64,000 bases of DNA from Streptomyces armeniacus (GTDB lineage: Bacteria; Actinomycetota; Actinomycetes; Streptomycetales; Streptomycetaceae): assembly GCF_003355155.1 (NCBI RefSeq), contig NZ_CP031320.1, positions 6,623,861 to 6,687,860 on the forward strand. The letters are read 5' to 3'. The translations under genes and the position numbers were made by a program. The notes under the pieces were generated by a model. That model did no database searches, had not been told where the DNA came from, and saw nothing but the letters and a program-made list of their open reading frames with translations. Positions 7,241 through 14,901 of the stretch are shown here, piece by piece. How positions within the stretch are numbered: the stretch's first letter is position 1; the number at the start of each line of letters is the position of its first letter.

Positions 7241-9162
7241 AGCCGCGCGTACGTGCCGCCCCGCGCCAGCAGTTCCGCGTGGCGGCCCGACTCCACCAGG
7301 CGGCCCCCGTCGAGTACGAGGATGCGGTCCGCGTCCGGGGCCACGTGCAGATCGTGCGTGATGAGCAGCGTCGTACGCCCGTGCATCAGGTGCCGCAGCG
7401 GCGCGATCACCTGGCGGGCGGCGACGGCGTCGAGGCCTGCCGTCGGCTCGTCCAGGACCAGTACGGGGGAGTCGCGCAGCAGGGCACGGGCGATGGCGAT
7501 GCGCTGGAGCTGGCCGCCGGACAACTGGGCGGTGCCCGGGGCGATATGGGTGGCGTAGCCGTCGGGGAGCGCGGCGATGAAGTCGTGGGCGGCGGCGTCG
7601 CGGGCGGCCCGGCGGATCTCGTCGTCGGTCGCGGTCCCGCCCGGCCGTCCGCAGGCGATGTTCTCGCGGATGGTGCCGTGCAGGACGAGCGTCTCCTGGG
7701 GGAGGAGCGTGACGCGCTCGCGCAGGAACTCCAGCGGGAGGGCGTCCAGCCGTATCCCGTCGAGCCGGATGTCGCCGGCGGCCGGGTCGTAGAAGCGGGG
7801 CAGGAGCTTGGAGACGGTCGACTTGCCGGCGCCGCTGGGCCCGGTGAGCAGGATCAGCTCCCCGGGGCGCGCGGTGAAGGAGACGTCGCGGAGGGCGTAC
7901 GGGGCGCGGTCGGGGCTGGGGCCGGGGCCGGGCGCGCGGTCGAGACCGGGGGCGCGCACCGCTTCGTCCGAGCTCCCGTCGGGGCCGGGGTAGCGGAACG
8001 AGACCCGGTCGAACTCCACCACGCCGCGTATCCCGTGGGGCGGGCGCCCGGCGCCCGGCGGGTCGGTGACGGCGGGCTTCGCGGCGAGGATCTCCAGCAG
8101 CCGCTCGGCTCCCGCGGTGGCGGCGGTGACGACGAGCCCGAGCTGGCCCAACTGCCGTATCGGCGGGAAGAGATAGCCGAGGAACGCGGCGAAGGACAGC
8201 AGCTGCCCGAGCGTCATCCGGCCAGCGGAGATCTCCCACGCGCCGAGCCCGATGATGGCCAGAACGCACACGGTCTCCATGACCTCGACCAGCTGCTCGT
8301 ACATCTCGCTCAGCCGGTTCCCGCGTACGGACGCGCGCATCCAGGCGCCGGCCTCGGTGCTCAGCCGCTGCTCCTCGTCGCGCTGCCGGTTGTACGCCTG
8401 GGTCAGCACTATGTTGCCCAGCGACTCCTCGACGACGGAGGTGATCGCCCCGTCGGCGACGCGCTCCTGCCGGGCCGCGGTCTTGATACGGGTGGCGAAC
8501 TGCCGGGCGGCCAGCCAGAACAGCGGCGCAAGCACGAACGTGGCGAGGGCCAGGTCCCAGCGCAGGAAGAGCGCGGCGCCGAAGAAGAAGACCGTGCTGA
8601 ACAGCGCCGACACGGTCTGGACGACCCCGGAGACGACCATCTGCTCGATGGCCTCGACGTCGCCGGTGAGGCGTTCCACGAGGTCGCCCTGGCGGTGGCG
8701 CTGGAAGAAGTGCGGCGGCAGCGCCTGTACGTGGCCGAAGACGCGGGCCCGCAGCCGCATCACGAACCGTTCGGCGACCCATACCGCGGCGGAGTTCCCG
8801 GCGTAGCCGACGAGGGCGCCGAAGACCGCCATTCCCAGCCACTGCGCGGCCGGTCCCCAGAACGCGCTGACCGACCCCTTCTGCAGGGCGTTGTCGGCCA
8901 GTTGGCCGAAGAGGAGGACGGCGCCGGTCTCCGCGAGGGCGGCGACCACGACGCACAGGCAGATCAGCACCAGCCAGAGCCGGTCGCCCTCGGTCATCGG
9001 CCAGAAAGCACGGAACGCGTGGCGTGCGGACGCGCTGGCCGAGGAGCCGTCCTTCTTTTCCCCGCCCGCGAATTCCGGTGCGGGATTGGGCGGCACGGGA
9101 AATTTCGGTACGGGTGTGAAAGCCCGCAGCCGTACCGTCGGCTCGTCCTCGTACGGAGACAC
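7201..9162 (-). CDS. ABC exporter, fused membrane and ATPase domains
   Basis: 653 residues from GTG 9162, preceded by GAGGAG at good spacing. A hydrophilic Pro-rich N-terminus of about 60 residues is followed by six membrane segments (about 65-340) with the exporter loop HFFQRHRQGDLVERLTGDVE. The nucleotide-binding domain follows: Walker A TGPSGAGKST, Q-loop LLPQET, signature LSGGQLQR and Walker B VLVLDEPTAGLD. There is no C39 peptidase domain. It has the architecture of lipid, drug or peptide half-exporters that work as dimers. The small two-cysteine peptide gene at 9258-9410 is transcribed just upstream on the same strand, so peptide export is a reasonable hypothesis. A Pro/Gly-rich insertion occurs before the ATPase domain. 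Confidence 0.85.
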   Translation of the reverse strand: MSPYEDEPTVRLRAFTPVPKFPVPPNPAPEFAGGEKKDGSSASASARHAFRAFWPMTEGDRLWLVLICLCVVVAALAETGAVLLFGQLADNALQKGSVSAFWGPAAQWLGMAVFGALVGYAGNSAAVWVAERFVMRLRARVFGHVQALPPHFFQRHRQGDLVERLTGDVEAIEQMVVSGVVQTVSALFSTVFFFGAALFLRWDLALATFVLAPLFWLAARQFATRIKTAARQERVADGAITSVVEESLGNIVLTQAYNRQRDEEQRLSTEAGAWMRASVRGNRLSEMYEQLVEVMETVCVLAIIGLGAWEISAGRMTLGQLLSFAAFLGYLFPPIRQLGQLGLVVTAATAGAERLLEILAAKPAVTDPPGAGRPPHGIRGVVEFDRVSFRYPGPDGSSDEAVRAPGLDRAPGPGPSPDRAPYALRDVSFTARPGELILLTGPSGAGKSTVSKLLPRFYDPAAGDIRLDGIRLDALPLEFLRERVTLLPQETLVLHGTIRENIACGRPGGTATDDEIRRAARDAAAHDFIAALPDGYATHIAPGTAQLSGGQLQRIAIARALLRDSPVLVLDEPTAGLDAVAARQVIAPLRHLMHGRTTLLITHDLHVAPDADRILVLDGGRLVESGRHAELLARGGTYARLYGDGAGRRLAVP

Positions 9163-9211
9163 CGCGCCACTCCTCTTCCGTGCCGTCCCTGAATCCCGTG
9201 CCCGCGCGCGC

Positions 9212-9245
9212 CCGGAGGCGGGCCCCCCACTGGGCCCGCCTCCGG
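9212..9245 (-). terminator. Strong hairpin between peptide gene and exporter gene
   Basis: A perfect 14-bp stem (9212-9225 with 9232-9245) has a 6-nt loop and no T run. It lies 12 bp after the peptide stop codon and about 50 bp before the exporter start. It could be a partial terminator or an mRNA-stabilising 3' structure, which would raise peptide expression over transporter expression as in many peptide operons. Confidence 0.7.
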
Positions 9246-9257
9246 TAGGTGTGGATG

Positions 9258-9410
9258 TCAGCAGCCGCCGATGGGGCGGGCCGGCTTCCAGCAGCCGGGC
9301 TGCGCCGGGCGGGCGGGCTCCGCCGGCCGGGCGTGGCCGCCCTTGCCCGGCTTGCCGATGGCGATGCCCCTGCGCGTCTTGGTGATGGCGATGGTCTTAC
9401 GGGCGCTCAT
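9258..9410 (-). CDS. Small basic two-cysteine peptide, candidate RiPP precursor
   Basis: A 50-residue frame with ATG at 9410 and a good ribosome binding site (GGGAGA, about 6 nt upstream). The N-terminal half is basic and Gly-rich (MSARKTIAITKTRRG, then KPGKGG). The C-terminal half is Pro/Ala-rich and contains the only two cysteines, in GCWKPARPIGGC, with the last residue being Cys. A possible leader/core boundary lies after the GG near residue 25. It is followed by a strong hairpin and an ABC exporter on the same strand. No LanB/LanM, radical-SAM or ATP-grasp enzyme adjoins, so the product may be a disulfide-linked peptide or be modified in trans. I do not recognise the family. Confidence 0.65.
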   Translation of the reverse strand: MSARKTIAITKTRRGIAIGKPGKGGHARPAEPARPAQPGCWKPARPIGGC

Positions 9411-9550
9411 GGTGTTCTCCCTCTCTCGGTGTTGCTCGCGTTCTTCGGTTTTCCGGAATTCCCGGGCGTGGCCCGGGAGATGAATGCGTAACGCATTCCC
9501 GTACGCCTCCGTGCTGTGCTTTCGATGGCGACACAGAAGACGTTAGGCGA

Positions 9551-9617
9551 GCGGCACGTGCCGCCGATACCTTTTCCGATGAGGTCTCGCTTAATTGAGA
9601 ATGAGAGCGTTTCTCAT
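9551..9617 (-). promoter_or_regulatory. Two palindromes in the peptide gene's upstream region
   Basis: GCGGCACGTGCCGC (9551-9564) is a perfect 14-bp palindrome. Forty bases farther upstream of the peptide gene, TGAGAA(9)TTCTCA (9596-9616) overlaps ATGAGA(5)TCTCAT (9601-9617). This AT-richer stretch, within the 356-bp gap 9411-9766, is the likely promoter/operator zone of the peptide gene and perhaps of the divergent gene at 9767. The second element looks loosely like a Fur/Zur-family site, but its spacing does not match the standard boxes. Confidence 0.45.
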
Positions 9618-9766
9618 CTGTAACGGGGAGTTTTATCCGGCACTTATGCGGAGGCGCCTAGTCCGGTTCATCGCGTACGCGCGCTCGCGGGGGGTCTGAC
9701 GGAAGGGCACCATACGGGGTACCCCGGGCAGTTCGTCCGCTGATCGAACCGCTAGCCTCCGCATGC

Positions 9767-10507
9767 ATGACCGATCCTCAACCCCCCAACCGACCTGCCG
9801 GGGGTGAGCTCGCGAGACCACCGGCCCGCCGCGTCGTCCTGCGGCTCGCCGCGGGTGCCACCGCGGCCCTGCTCGTCACCGACCTCGCCACGCGCGGCTA
9901 CAACCGCTACGACGCGATCCCGACCATCCGCCGCTTCGTGAACGTCGACGTCGAGGCCAACCTGCCGACGTGGTGGAACAGCACACTCCTGCTGGCCGTC
10001 GCGGGCACGGCACTGACCGCCGCGCTGCTCAGCGGGCGCGGCGCGCGCCCCGGCCGGCTGTCGTGGCTGGCCCTCGCCGCCGCGACGGCGCTGCTCAGCA
10101 TGGACGAGTCGGCCTCGCTGCACGAACGCCTCGGCGAGGTCGGCAAGTCGTGGAAGGAGTGGGCCGGGGTCTCGCTCCCCACGCACGCCTGGGTCCTGCC
10201 CGGCGCGGTCCTCGCGGTGGCGGGCACCGTGTGCGCCGTGCTGTGGGCCCGTAAGCTCCCGCGCGACCTGCGGTTCGGGCTGCTGGCCGCGCTGGCGGTG
10301 TATCTGGGCGGTGCACTGCTGACCGAGGCGTTCAACGGCTGGGCGCACTCGAACGACTACAGCACCGCGCTCATGCTCGGCACGATCGTGGAGGAGGGCC
10401 TGGAGATGAGCGCCTGCCTCGTCGCCCTCGCCACCCTCGGCCGGTACGTGGTGCTGGAACGCGACCCGGAGTCCGGCCGCGCGGTGGTCCGGCTCGCGAA
10501 CGCGTAG
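9767..10507 (+). CDS. Conserved multi-pass membrane protein of unknown function
   Basis: 246 residues. After a short Pro-rich N-terminus there are about six hydrophobic segments (for example AAGATAALLVTDL, LLLAVAGTALTAALL and VLAVAGTVCAVLW). The acidic motif LLSMDESASLHERLGEVG between segments recalls a signature seen in families of uncharacterised bacterial membrane proteins (S-x-D-E-x-x-x-x-H-E). A second acidic/His cluster, LTEAFNGWAHSND then IVEEGLEMS, suggests metal- or proton-linked chemistry in the membrane, which is an inference. It is divergent from the small peptide gene, with which it shares a 356-bp intergenic region. Function not assigned. Confidence 0.65.
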   Translation: MTDPQPPNRPAGGELARPPARRVVLRLAAGATAALLVTDLATRGYNRYDAIPTIRRFVNVDVEANLPTWWNSTLLLAVAGTALTAALLSGRGARPGRLSWLALAAATALLSMDESASLHERLGEVGKSWKEWAGVSLPTHAWVLPGAVLAVAGTVCAVLWARKLPRDLRFGLLAALAVYLGGALLTEAFNGWAHSNDYSTALMLGTIVEEGLEMSACLVALATLGRYVVLERDPESGRAVVRLANA

Positions 10508-10625
10508 CCGCCTCGGGCCCGGGGCGGACCCGAGGCGGTCGGCAGCCTGGCCCGCCGGTACAGGGGGTCAGGCCGGCGGACCGTACGGCGGCCGGGGTGC
10601 TGTACGGGCTTTCCGTACGCGGGGG

Positions 10626-11054
10626 TCACACGCGGGCGTCGAGGCGGTGCAGCAGTGAGCCGTCCGGGCCGAACACGTCCAGCACGTAGTCCTCTTCCGG
10701 CGGGTCACCCTGCTCGTGCAGGAAGCCGGTGATCGAGTCCTTGAGAGCGTCGAACACCTCGGCGTCCTCGTTCTTGTCGCGCGTCCACACCGTCAGCTGC
10801 TCGGCGCCGCCGGGCCCGGAGCCGCGCAGGATCGCGTACACGTCCTTCGCCCCGCCCGACTCCCGGTAGCGGTCCGCGAGCCGGACCGCCTTGTCGGGCG
10901 CGGTGGTCGAGGTGGCGGTCGGGCCGGGGGTTTCGGAATCGGAGGCGGAGGGGCGGTCCGGGGCGGGGTCGCTGTCCGAAGTGCAGCCGGACAGCAGGGC
11001 GGCGGCCACGGCGCAGGCGCAGGCCAGCGCCGTCGTGTGGGGGGTACGGATCAT
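10626..11054 (-). CDS. Lipoprotein of unknown function
   Basis: 142 residues. The signal peptide (MIRTPHTTALACACAVAAA) ends in lipobox LLSGC near residue 24. A Ser/Thr/Pro/Asp-rich linker follows, then a roughly 90-residue domain (DKAVRLADRYRESGGAKDVYAI to LLHRLDARV) that I do not recognise. It should be anchored on the outer face of the membrane. It lies downstream of the kinase gene at 11128 on the same strand with a 73-bp gap and may be cotranscribed. Confidence 0.7.
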   Translation of the reverse strand: MIRTPHTTALACACAVAAALLSGCTSDSDPAPDRPSASDSETPGPTATSTTAPDKAVRLADRYRESGGAKDVYAILRGSGPGGAEQLTVWTRDKNEDAEVFDALKDSITGFLHEQGDPPEEDYVLDVFGPDGSLLHRLDARV

Positions 11055-11127
11055 CGCGCCATTCTGTCGGCCGTCGCGGCGCGGCGTGAAGCCGCCCCGG
11101 CGAACTCCGTTCGCGACAGAGGCCGGT

Positions 11128-12342
11128 TCAGGGGCCGCCGTGTGCTGCCGCGGGCGGGAAGCGTACGCGGATGGTGAGGCCGCCTTCCGGGTTTGCCGTG
11201 GCGTGCGTGGTCGCGTTGTGGGCGCGGGCTATCGACGCGACGATCGAGAGGCCCAGACCCGCGCCGCCGTCCGACGGGTCGCGGCGGTGGCCGCGTTCCT
11301 CGGCGCGGCGGAACGGCTCGAACAGCAGCGGCACGTCCCCGAACGGCACCACCGGGCCCGTGTTGGCGACCTCCAGGCCGTACGTGTCGACGCGTACGCG
11401 GACGGTGCCGCCGGGGTGGTTGTAGCGGAGGCCGTTGGAGGCGAGGTTGTGGACGGTGTGCTGGAGGAGGACCGGGTCGCCCTCCACGTACAGCGGCTCC
11501 GCCGCGTCCACGTGCAGCGTGAGCGAGCGCCGTGCCGCTTCGTCGCGCAGGTCGTCCGCGCAGCGGTCGGCGATGTCGTGCAGGGCGACCTTCTCGCGGC
11601 GCTGCAACTGCCGGTCGGAGACGGCGAGCAGCAGGAGGGCCTCGATGAGGCGCTCGCTGCCGTCGGCGTTCTCGATCAGTTTGCGCCGCATACGGGCGAC
11701 CTTCTCCGGCGGCGGATCGTCCGCGAGGCCGATCTCGGCGGCGGCGCGCTGGACGGCGAGCGAGGTGCGGAGTTCGTGTGCGGCGTTGGCCGCGAAGCGC
11801 TGGCGGGCCGCGACGAGGTGCTCGATGCGGTCGAGCATCTGGTCGAAGGTGTCGGCGAGTTCCTTGAGTTCGCCGCCGCGTGACTTGAGGGCGAGCCGTT
11901 CGTGCAGGTTGGCGCCCGACAGCTGCCGGGCCCTGGCCGTGATGACGCCGACGGGGCGCAGGACGCGGCCCGCCATCCACCAGGCCAGCGCGGCGGAGAC
12001 GAGCGCGAAGACGGCGAGGGAGACGCCGGAGACGGCCAGCAGCCGGTTCAGCGCGGCCTCGCCGGCGACGTCGCTCACCTTGGCCACCGCCATCTCGGCC
12101 GTGTCCGACGGGTTGGTGGGCAGCGGCTGTGCGGGGGCGACGTCCGTACTGCCCTCCGTACGGTCTCCAGTCCGGCCCCAGTCCGGGTTGTACGCCGTGC
12201 CCGGCACGGCGCGGACCGCGTTCCCGATGCGCGCGTCGAGGCTCTGCCGCAGGAGGACGTAGACGAGACCCGTGAGCAGGGTGCCGGCGAGGACGAGCAG
12301 GCCGGTGTAGAGGGCGGTGAGGCGGGCGCGTTCGCTGTTCAC
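11128..12342 (-). CDS. Sensor histidine kinase (OmpR-partner type)
   Basis: 404 residues from GTG 12342, which overlaps the regulator stop by 4 bp (GTGA). Transmembrane segments at about 10-32 and 110-135 flank an extracytoplasmic loop. A HAMP region (AGRVLRPVGVITARARQL) follows, then HisKA box RFAANAAHELRTSLA, N-box VHNLASNGLRYN and G-boxes DGGAGLGLSIV. The usual Pro after HELRT is Ser here. It forms a two-component system with the regulator at 12339-13103. The divergent lipoprotein-adaptor-ABC operon at 13250 is the most likely target, a layout typical of envelope-stress or antimicrobial-peptide responses. Confidence 0.88.
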   Translation of the reverse strand: MNSERARLTALYTGLLVLAGTLLTGLVYVLLRQSLDARIGNAVRAVPGTAYNPDWGRTGDRTEGSTDVAPAQPLPTNPSDTAEMAVAKVSDVAGEAALNRLLAVSGVSLAVFALVSAALAWWMAGRVLRPVGVITARARQLSGANLHERLALKSRGGELKELADTFDQMLDRIEHLVAARQRFAANAAHELRTSLAVQRAAAEIGLADDPPPEKVARMRRKLIENADGSERLIEALLLLAVSDRQLQRREKVALHDIADRCADDLRDEAARRSLTLHVDAAEPLYVEGDPVLLQHTVHNLASNGLRYNHPGGTVRVRVDTYGLEVANTGPVVPFGDVPLLFEPFRRAEERGHRRDPSDGGAGLGLSIVASIARAHNATTHATANPEGGLTIRVRFPPAAAHGGP

Positions 12343-13103
12343 CGGGGGGCTCCGTCCGTACGGGGTGCCGCGTCCGTACGGATTTCCGCGTCCGTACGAG
12401 GTTCGCTGCCCGTACGGGGCTCGGTGCCCGTACGCGGCCCCGGGCCCGCCACGAGCCGGTACCCCGAGCCCGGCACCGTCTCGATGACCGGCGGGTCGCC
12501 GAGCTTCGCGCGGAGCTTGGAGAGCGTGACGCGTACGGCGTTCGTGCGGTAGCTGGTGTCCTCCTCCCACACCTGCTCGATCAGATCCTCACCGCTGACC
12601 ACCGCGCCCTCCGCCCGCAGCAGCGACTCCAGCACGGCGAACTCCTTGCGCGACAGCGCGAGATAGCGGCCGTCCCGGCTGACCTGGCGCCGTGCGGTGT
12701 CCAGCACCAGCCCGGCCCGCTCCAGTACGGGCGGCAGCGCCGGCTGCGCGCGCCGCCCGAGGGCGAGGACGCGGGCCAGCAGCTCGTCGTACGCGAACGG
12801 CTTGCTGAGGTAGTCGTCGGCGCCCAGGCCCAGGCCGGCCACCCGGTCCCGTACGTCGCCGGCCGCGGTCAGCATCAGGATGCGGGTGAGCAGCCGCTGC
12901 CGTACGACCCGGCGGCACACCTCGTCGCCGTGCACCAGCGGCAGGTCGCGGTCGAGGACGAGGACGTCGTACGCGCCGAACTGGAGCTTGCGCAGGGCGG
13001 CCTGGCCGTCGTACGCCACGTCCACGGCGACGGCGTCGCGCCGCAGCCCCTCGGCGATCATCTCGGCCAGGAACTCCTCGTCCTCCACCAGCAGTACGCG
13101 CAT
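12339..13103 (-). CDS. OmpR-type response regulator
   Basis: 254 residues from ATG 13103, chosen because the receiver begins exactly there (MRVLLVEDEEF). Asp51 is the phospho-acceptor in VLVLDRDLP, the switch Thr is in MLTAAGD, and Lys101 is in YLSKPF. The winged helix spans about 125-215 (LSRKEFAVLE, VRVTLSKLRAKLG, PGSGYRLV). The C-terminal 35 residues are an unusual repeat tail of RTD/RTG units (PRTGTEPRTGSEPRTD) encoded by imperfect copies of a cgtccgtacgg-containing unit. It is translationally coupled to the kinase and divergent from the ABC operon at 13250. Confidence 0.88.
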   Translation of the reverse strand: MRVLLVEDEEFLAEMIAEGLRRDAVAVDVAYDGQAALRKLQFGAYDVLVLDRDLPLVHGDEVCRRVVRQRLLTRILMLTAAGDVRDRVAGLGLGADDYLSKPFAYDELLARVLALGRRAQPALPPVLERAGLVLDTARRQVSRDGRYLALSRKEFAVLESLLRAEGAVVSGEDLIEQVWEEDTSYRTNAVRVTLSKLRAKLGDPPVIETVPGSGYRLVAGPGPRTGTEPRTGSEPRTDAEIRTDAAPRTDGAPR

Positions 13104-13249
13104 GGGCACCTGTGTACCGGAGCGGGGGGTTTCGTCGGCGTAAACGGATTTGCTGAGAGAAACGAAAGGCGGCTCTGCGGGACGGTCACGGCGTTCGCGT
13201 TCACCGCACCCCACCGTCACAGGACGAGTGACAGGACGAGGAGACCGCC

Positions 13250-13843
13250 GTGCAGAAGTCAACAGCGGAGACGGCCTTGAAGCATGCCGAGCATGCCGAG
13301 CGTGCCGAGCCGGAGAGCCCGCGCCGGGGCCCGGTCACGGGGCACCGCCCGGGTACGAGGCGCCGCGCCGCCGCCGTCGCGGCCTGTGTGGTCGTGCTGG
13401 TCCTGGCCGGTACGGCGTGTTCCGACGGCGACGGGTCCGACGGCAAGGACGACGCCGCGGCCTCGGACACCGGCAAGACCGACGAGGACAAGGCAGTGGC
13501 CTATCGCAAGTGCCTCCGCGACAACGGCATGGACATCTCCGAGCCCAAGCCGGGCAAGAAGAAGGAGGCCGTCACCGTCGACGGCGGCAACAAGGCGACG
13601 ATGGAGAAGGCGTTCAAGGCGTGCAAGGACAAGGCGCCGAACGGCGGCCCCGGCGGCGAGCCGTCGCAGGCCGACAAGGACAAGGCGATCAAGTTCGCCA
13701 AGTGCATGCGTGAGAACGGCTGGAACATGCCCGACCCCAAGTTCGAGGAGGGCGCGGCCCGCGCCATGCCGGCGCCGAAGACGGCGGCCGAGAAGAAGAA
13801 GTTCGAGAAGGCCAACAAGGCGTGCGGGGGCGAATTCCGGTGA
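13250..13843 (+). CDS. Lipoprotein with duplicated Cys motif, first gene of ABC operon
   Basis: 197 residues from GTG 13250. A Glu/Ala-rich cytoplasmic start (EHAEHAERAEPES) and an Arg stretch precede a hydrophobic segment ending in lipobox AGTAC. The mature region carries two related units, AYRKCLRDNGMDISEPKPG and KFAKCMRENGWNMPDPKF, each followed about 40 residues later by another Cys (FKACKDK, NKACGGE). Four Cys could form two disulfides. It overlaps the next gene by 4 bp. Genes of this type precede adaptor/MacB modules in Streptomyces in my recollection. The role is unknown but presumably extracytoplasmic. Confidence 0.7.
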   Translation: MQKSTAETALKHAEHAERAEPESPRRGPVTGHRPGTRRRAAAVAACVVVLVLAGTACSDGDGSDGKDDAAASDTGKTDEDKAVAYRKCLRDNGMDISEPKPGKKKEAVTVDGGNKATMEKAFKACKDKAPNGGPGGEPSQADKDKAIKFAKCMRENGWNMPDPKFEEGAARAMPAPKTAAEKKKFEKANKACGGEFR

Positions 13844-14901
13844 AGCGCGGCACCGTACTGGCCGCCGTGCTGACGGTGCTGGCCGTGGCGGGCGGCACCA
13901 CCGCGTTCGCCACCCTCAACTCCTCCGACGGCGGCGGCACCACCCGCGACAGCGGCCTGCCCCCGGACACCGCCGCCGTCGAACGGGGTGACCTGAGCGA
14001 GAGCGTGCAGGCGGACGGCACCATCGGCCACGCGGGCGAGCGGAAGATCAACGCCGCCGCCGCGGGCACCCTGACCTGGGCGCCCAAGGCCGGTTCGGTG
14101 ATCAAGCGGAACGGTGAGCTGTACGCCGTCAACGGCCGCTCCGTACGGCTGATGTACGGCTCCCAGCCCATGTACCGGACGCTGAAGGACGGCGTCGAGG
14201 GCGACGACGTACGGCAGTTCGAGAAGAACCTCGCCGCCCTCGGCTACACCGGCTTCACCGTCGACGACGAGTACACGGACCTCACCGCCGACGCCGTCGA
14301 GCGCTGGCAGGAGGCCAACGGCGACAAGGAGACCGGCACCGTCGGCCCGGAGCACGTCGCGTTCGCGCCGGACGCCGTACGCGTCGAGAGCGCGGCCCGC
14401 TCCGTCGGCGACCAGGCGGCGCCCGGCCAGCCCGTGCTGACCACGACCGGCTCCGAACGCGTCGTCACCATGAAGCTCGACGTCAGCGAGAGCGGCTCCG
14501 CGAAGAAGGGCGACAAGGTCACCGTCACGCTGCCGGACGGCAGTTCGGCGGCCGGCGAGATCCGTACGGTCGGCACTTCCGCCAAGCCGGACGGCGAGAA
14601 CCCCGAGGACGACTCGCCCAAGATCAGCGTCACCGTCTCGCTGGACGAACCGGAGAAGGCGGACGCGCTCGACAAGGCGCCCGTGACGGTGGAGTTGCGC
14701 GGCGAGACCCGCAAGGACGTGCTGACCGTGCCCGTCGAGGCGCTGCTGGCATTGCCCGGCGGCGGCTTCGGCGTACAGGTCGTGGAGCACGGCAAGGCTC
14801 GCGACGTACGGGTCGAACCGGGCCTCTTCGCCCAGGGCCGCGTCGAGGTCGGCGGCGGCGGGCTGAGCGAGGGCACGAAGGTCGGGGTGCCGGAACTATG
14901 A
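13840..14901 (+). CDS. Membrane-fusion/adaptor protein with peptidoglycan-binding domain
   Basis: 353 residues from GTG 13840, inside a GTGA overlap with the preceding stop. An N-terminal membrane anchor (GTVLAAVLTVLAVAGG) is followed by a HlyD/MacA-like beginning (AAVERGDLSESVQADGTI). A peptidoglycan-binding_1-like module lies at about 110-165 (VRQFEKNLAALGYTGF then DAVERWQEANG). Beta-barrel/MP-type domains follow (KKGDKVTVTLPDG, VLTVPVEALLALPGGGFGV). It is expected to bridge the MacB-type ABC complex to the cell wall. It overlaps the ATPase gene by 4 bp. Confidence 0.82.
   Translation: MKRGTVLAAVLTVLAVAGGTTAFATLNSSDGGGTTRDSGLPPDTAAVERGDLSESVQADGTIGHAGERKINAAAAGTLTWAPKAGSVIKRNGELYAVNGRSVRLMYGSQPMYRTLKDGVEGDDVRQFEKNLAALGYTGFTVDDEYTDLTADAVERWQEANGDKETGTVGPEHVAFAPDAVRVESAARSVGDQAAPGQPVLTTTGSERVVTMKLDVSESGSAKKGDKVTVTLPDGSSAAGEIRTVGTSAKPDGENPEDDSPKISVTVSLDEPEKADALDKAPVTVELRGETRKDVLTVPVEALLALPGGGFGVQVVEHGKARDVRVEPGLFAQGRVEVGGGGLSEGTKVGVPEL

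Noticed and set aside
6575..8956. 793-codon frame over the exporter gene
   Set aside because: Overlaps the ABC exporter in a second frame of the same strand; no domains and extreme Arg/Pro content.
9258..9410. Lanthipeptide or lasso peptide precursor
   Set aside because: No LanB/C/M, lasso cyclase/protease or RRE gene adjoins, and the core is poor in Ser/Thr; kept only as an unclassified peptide.
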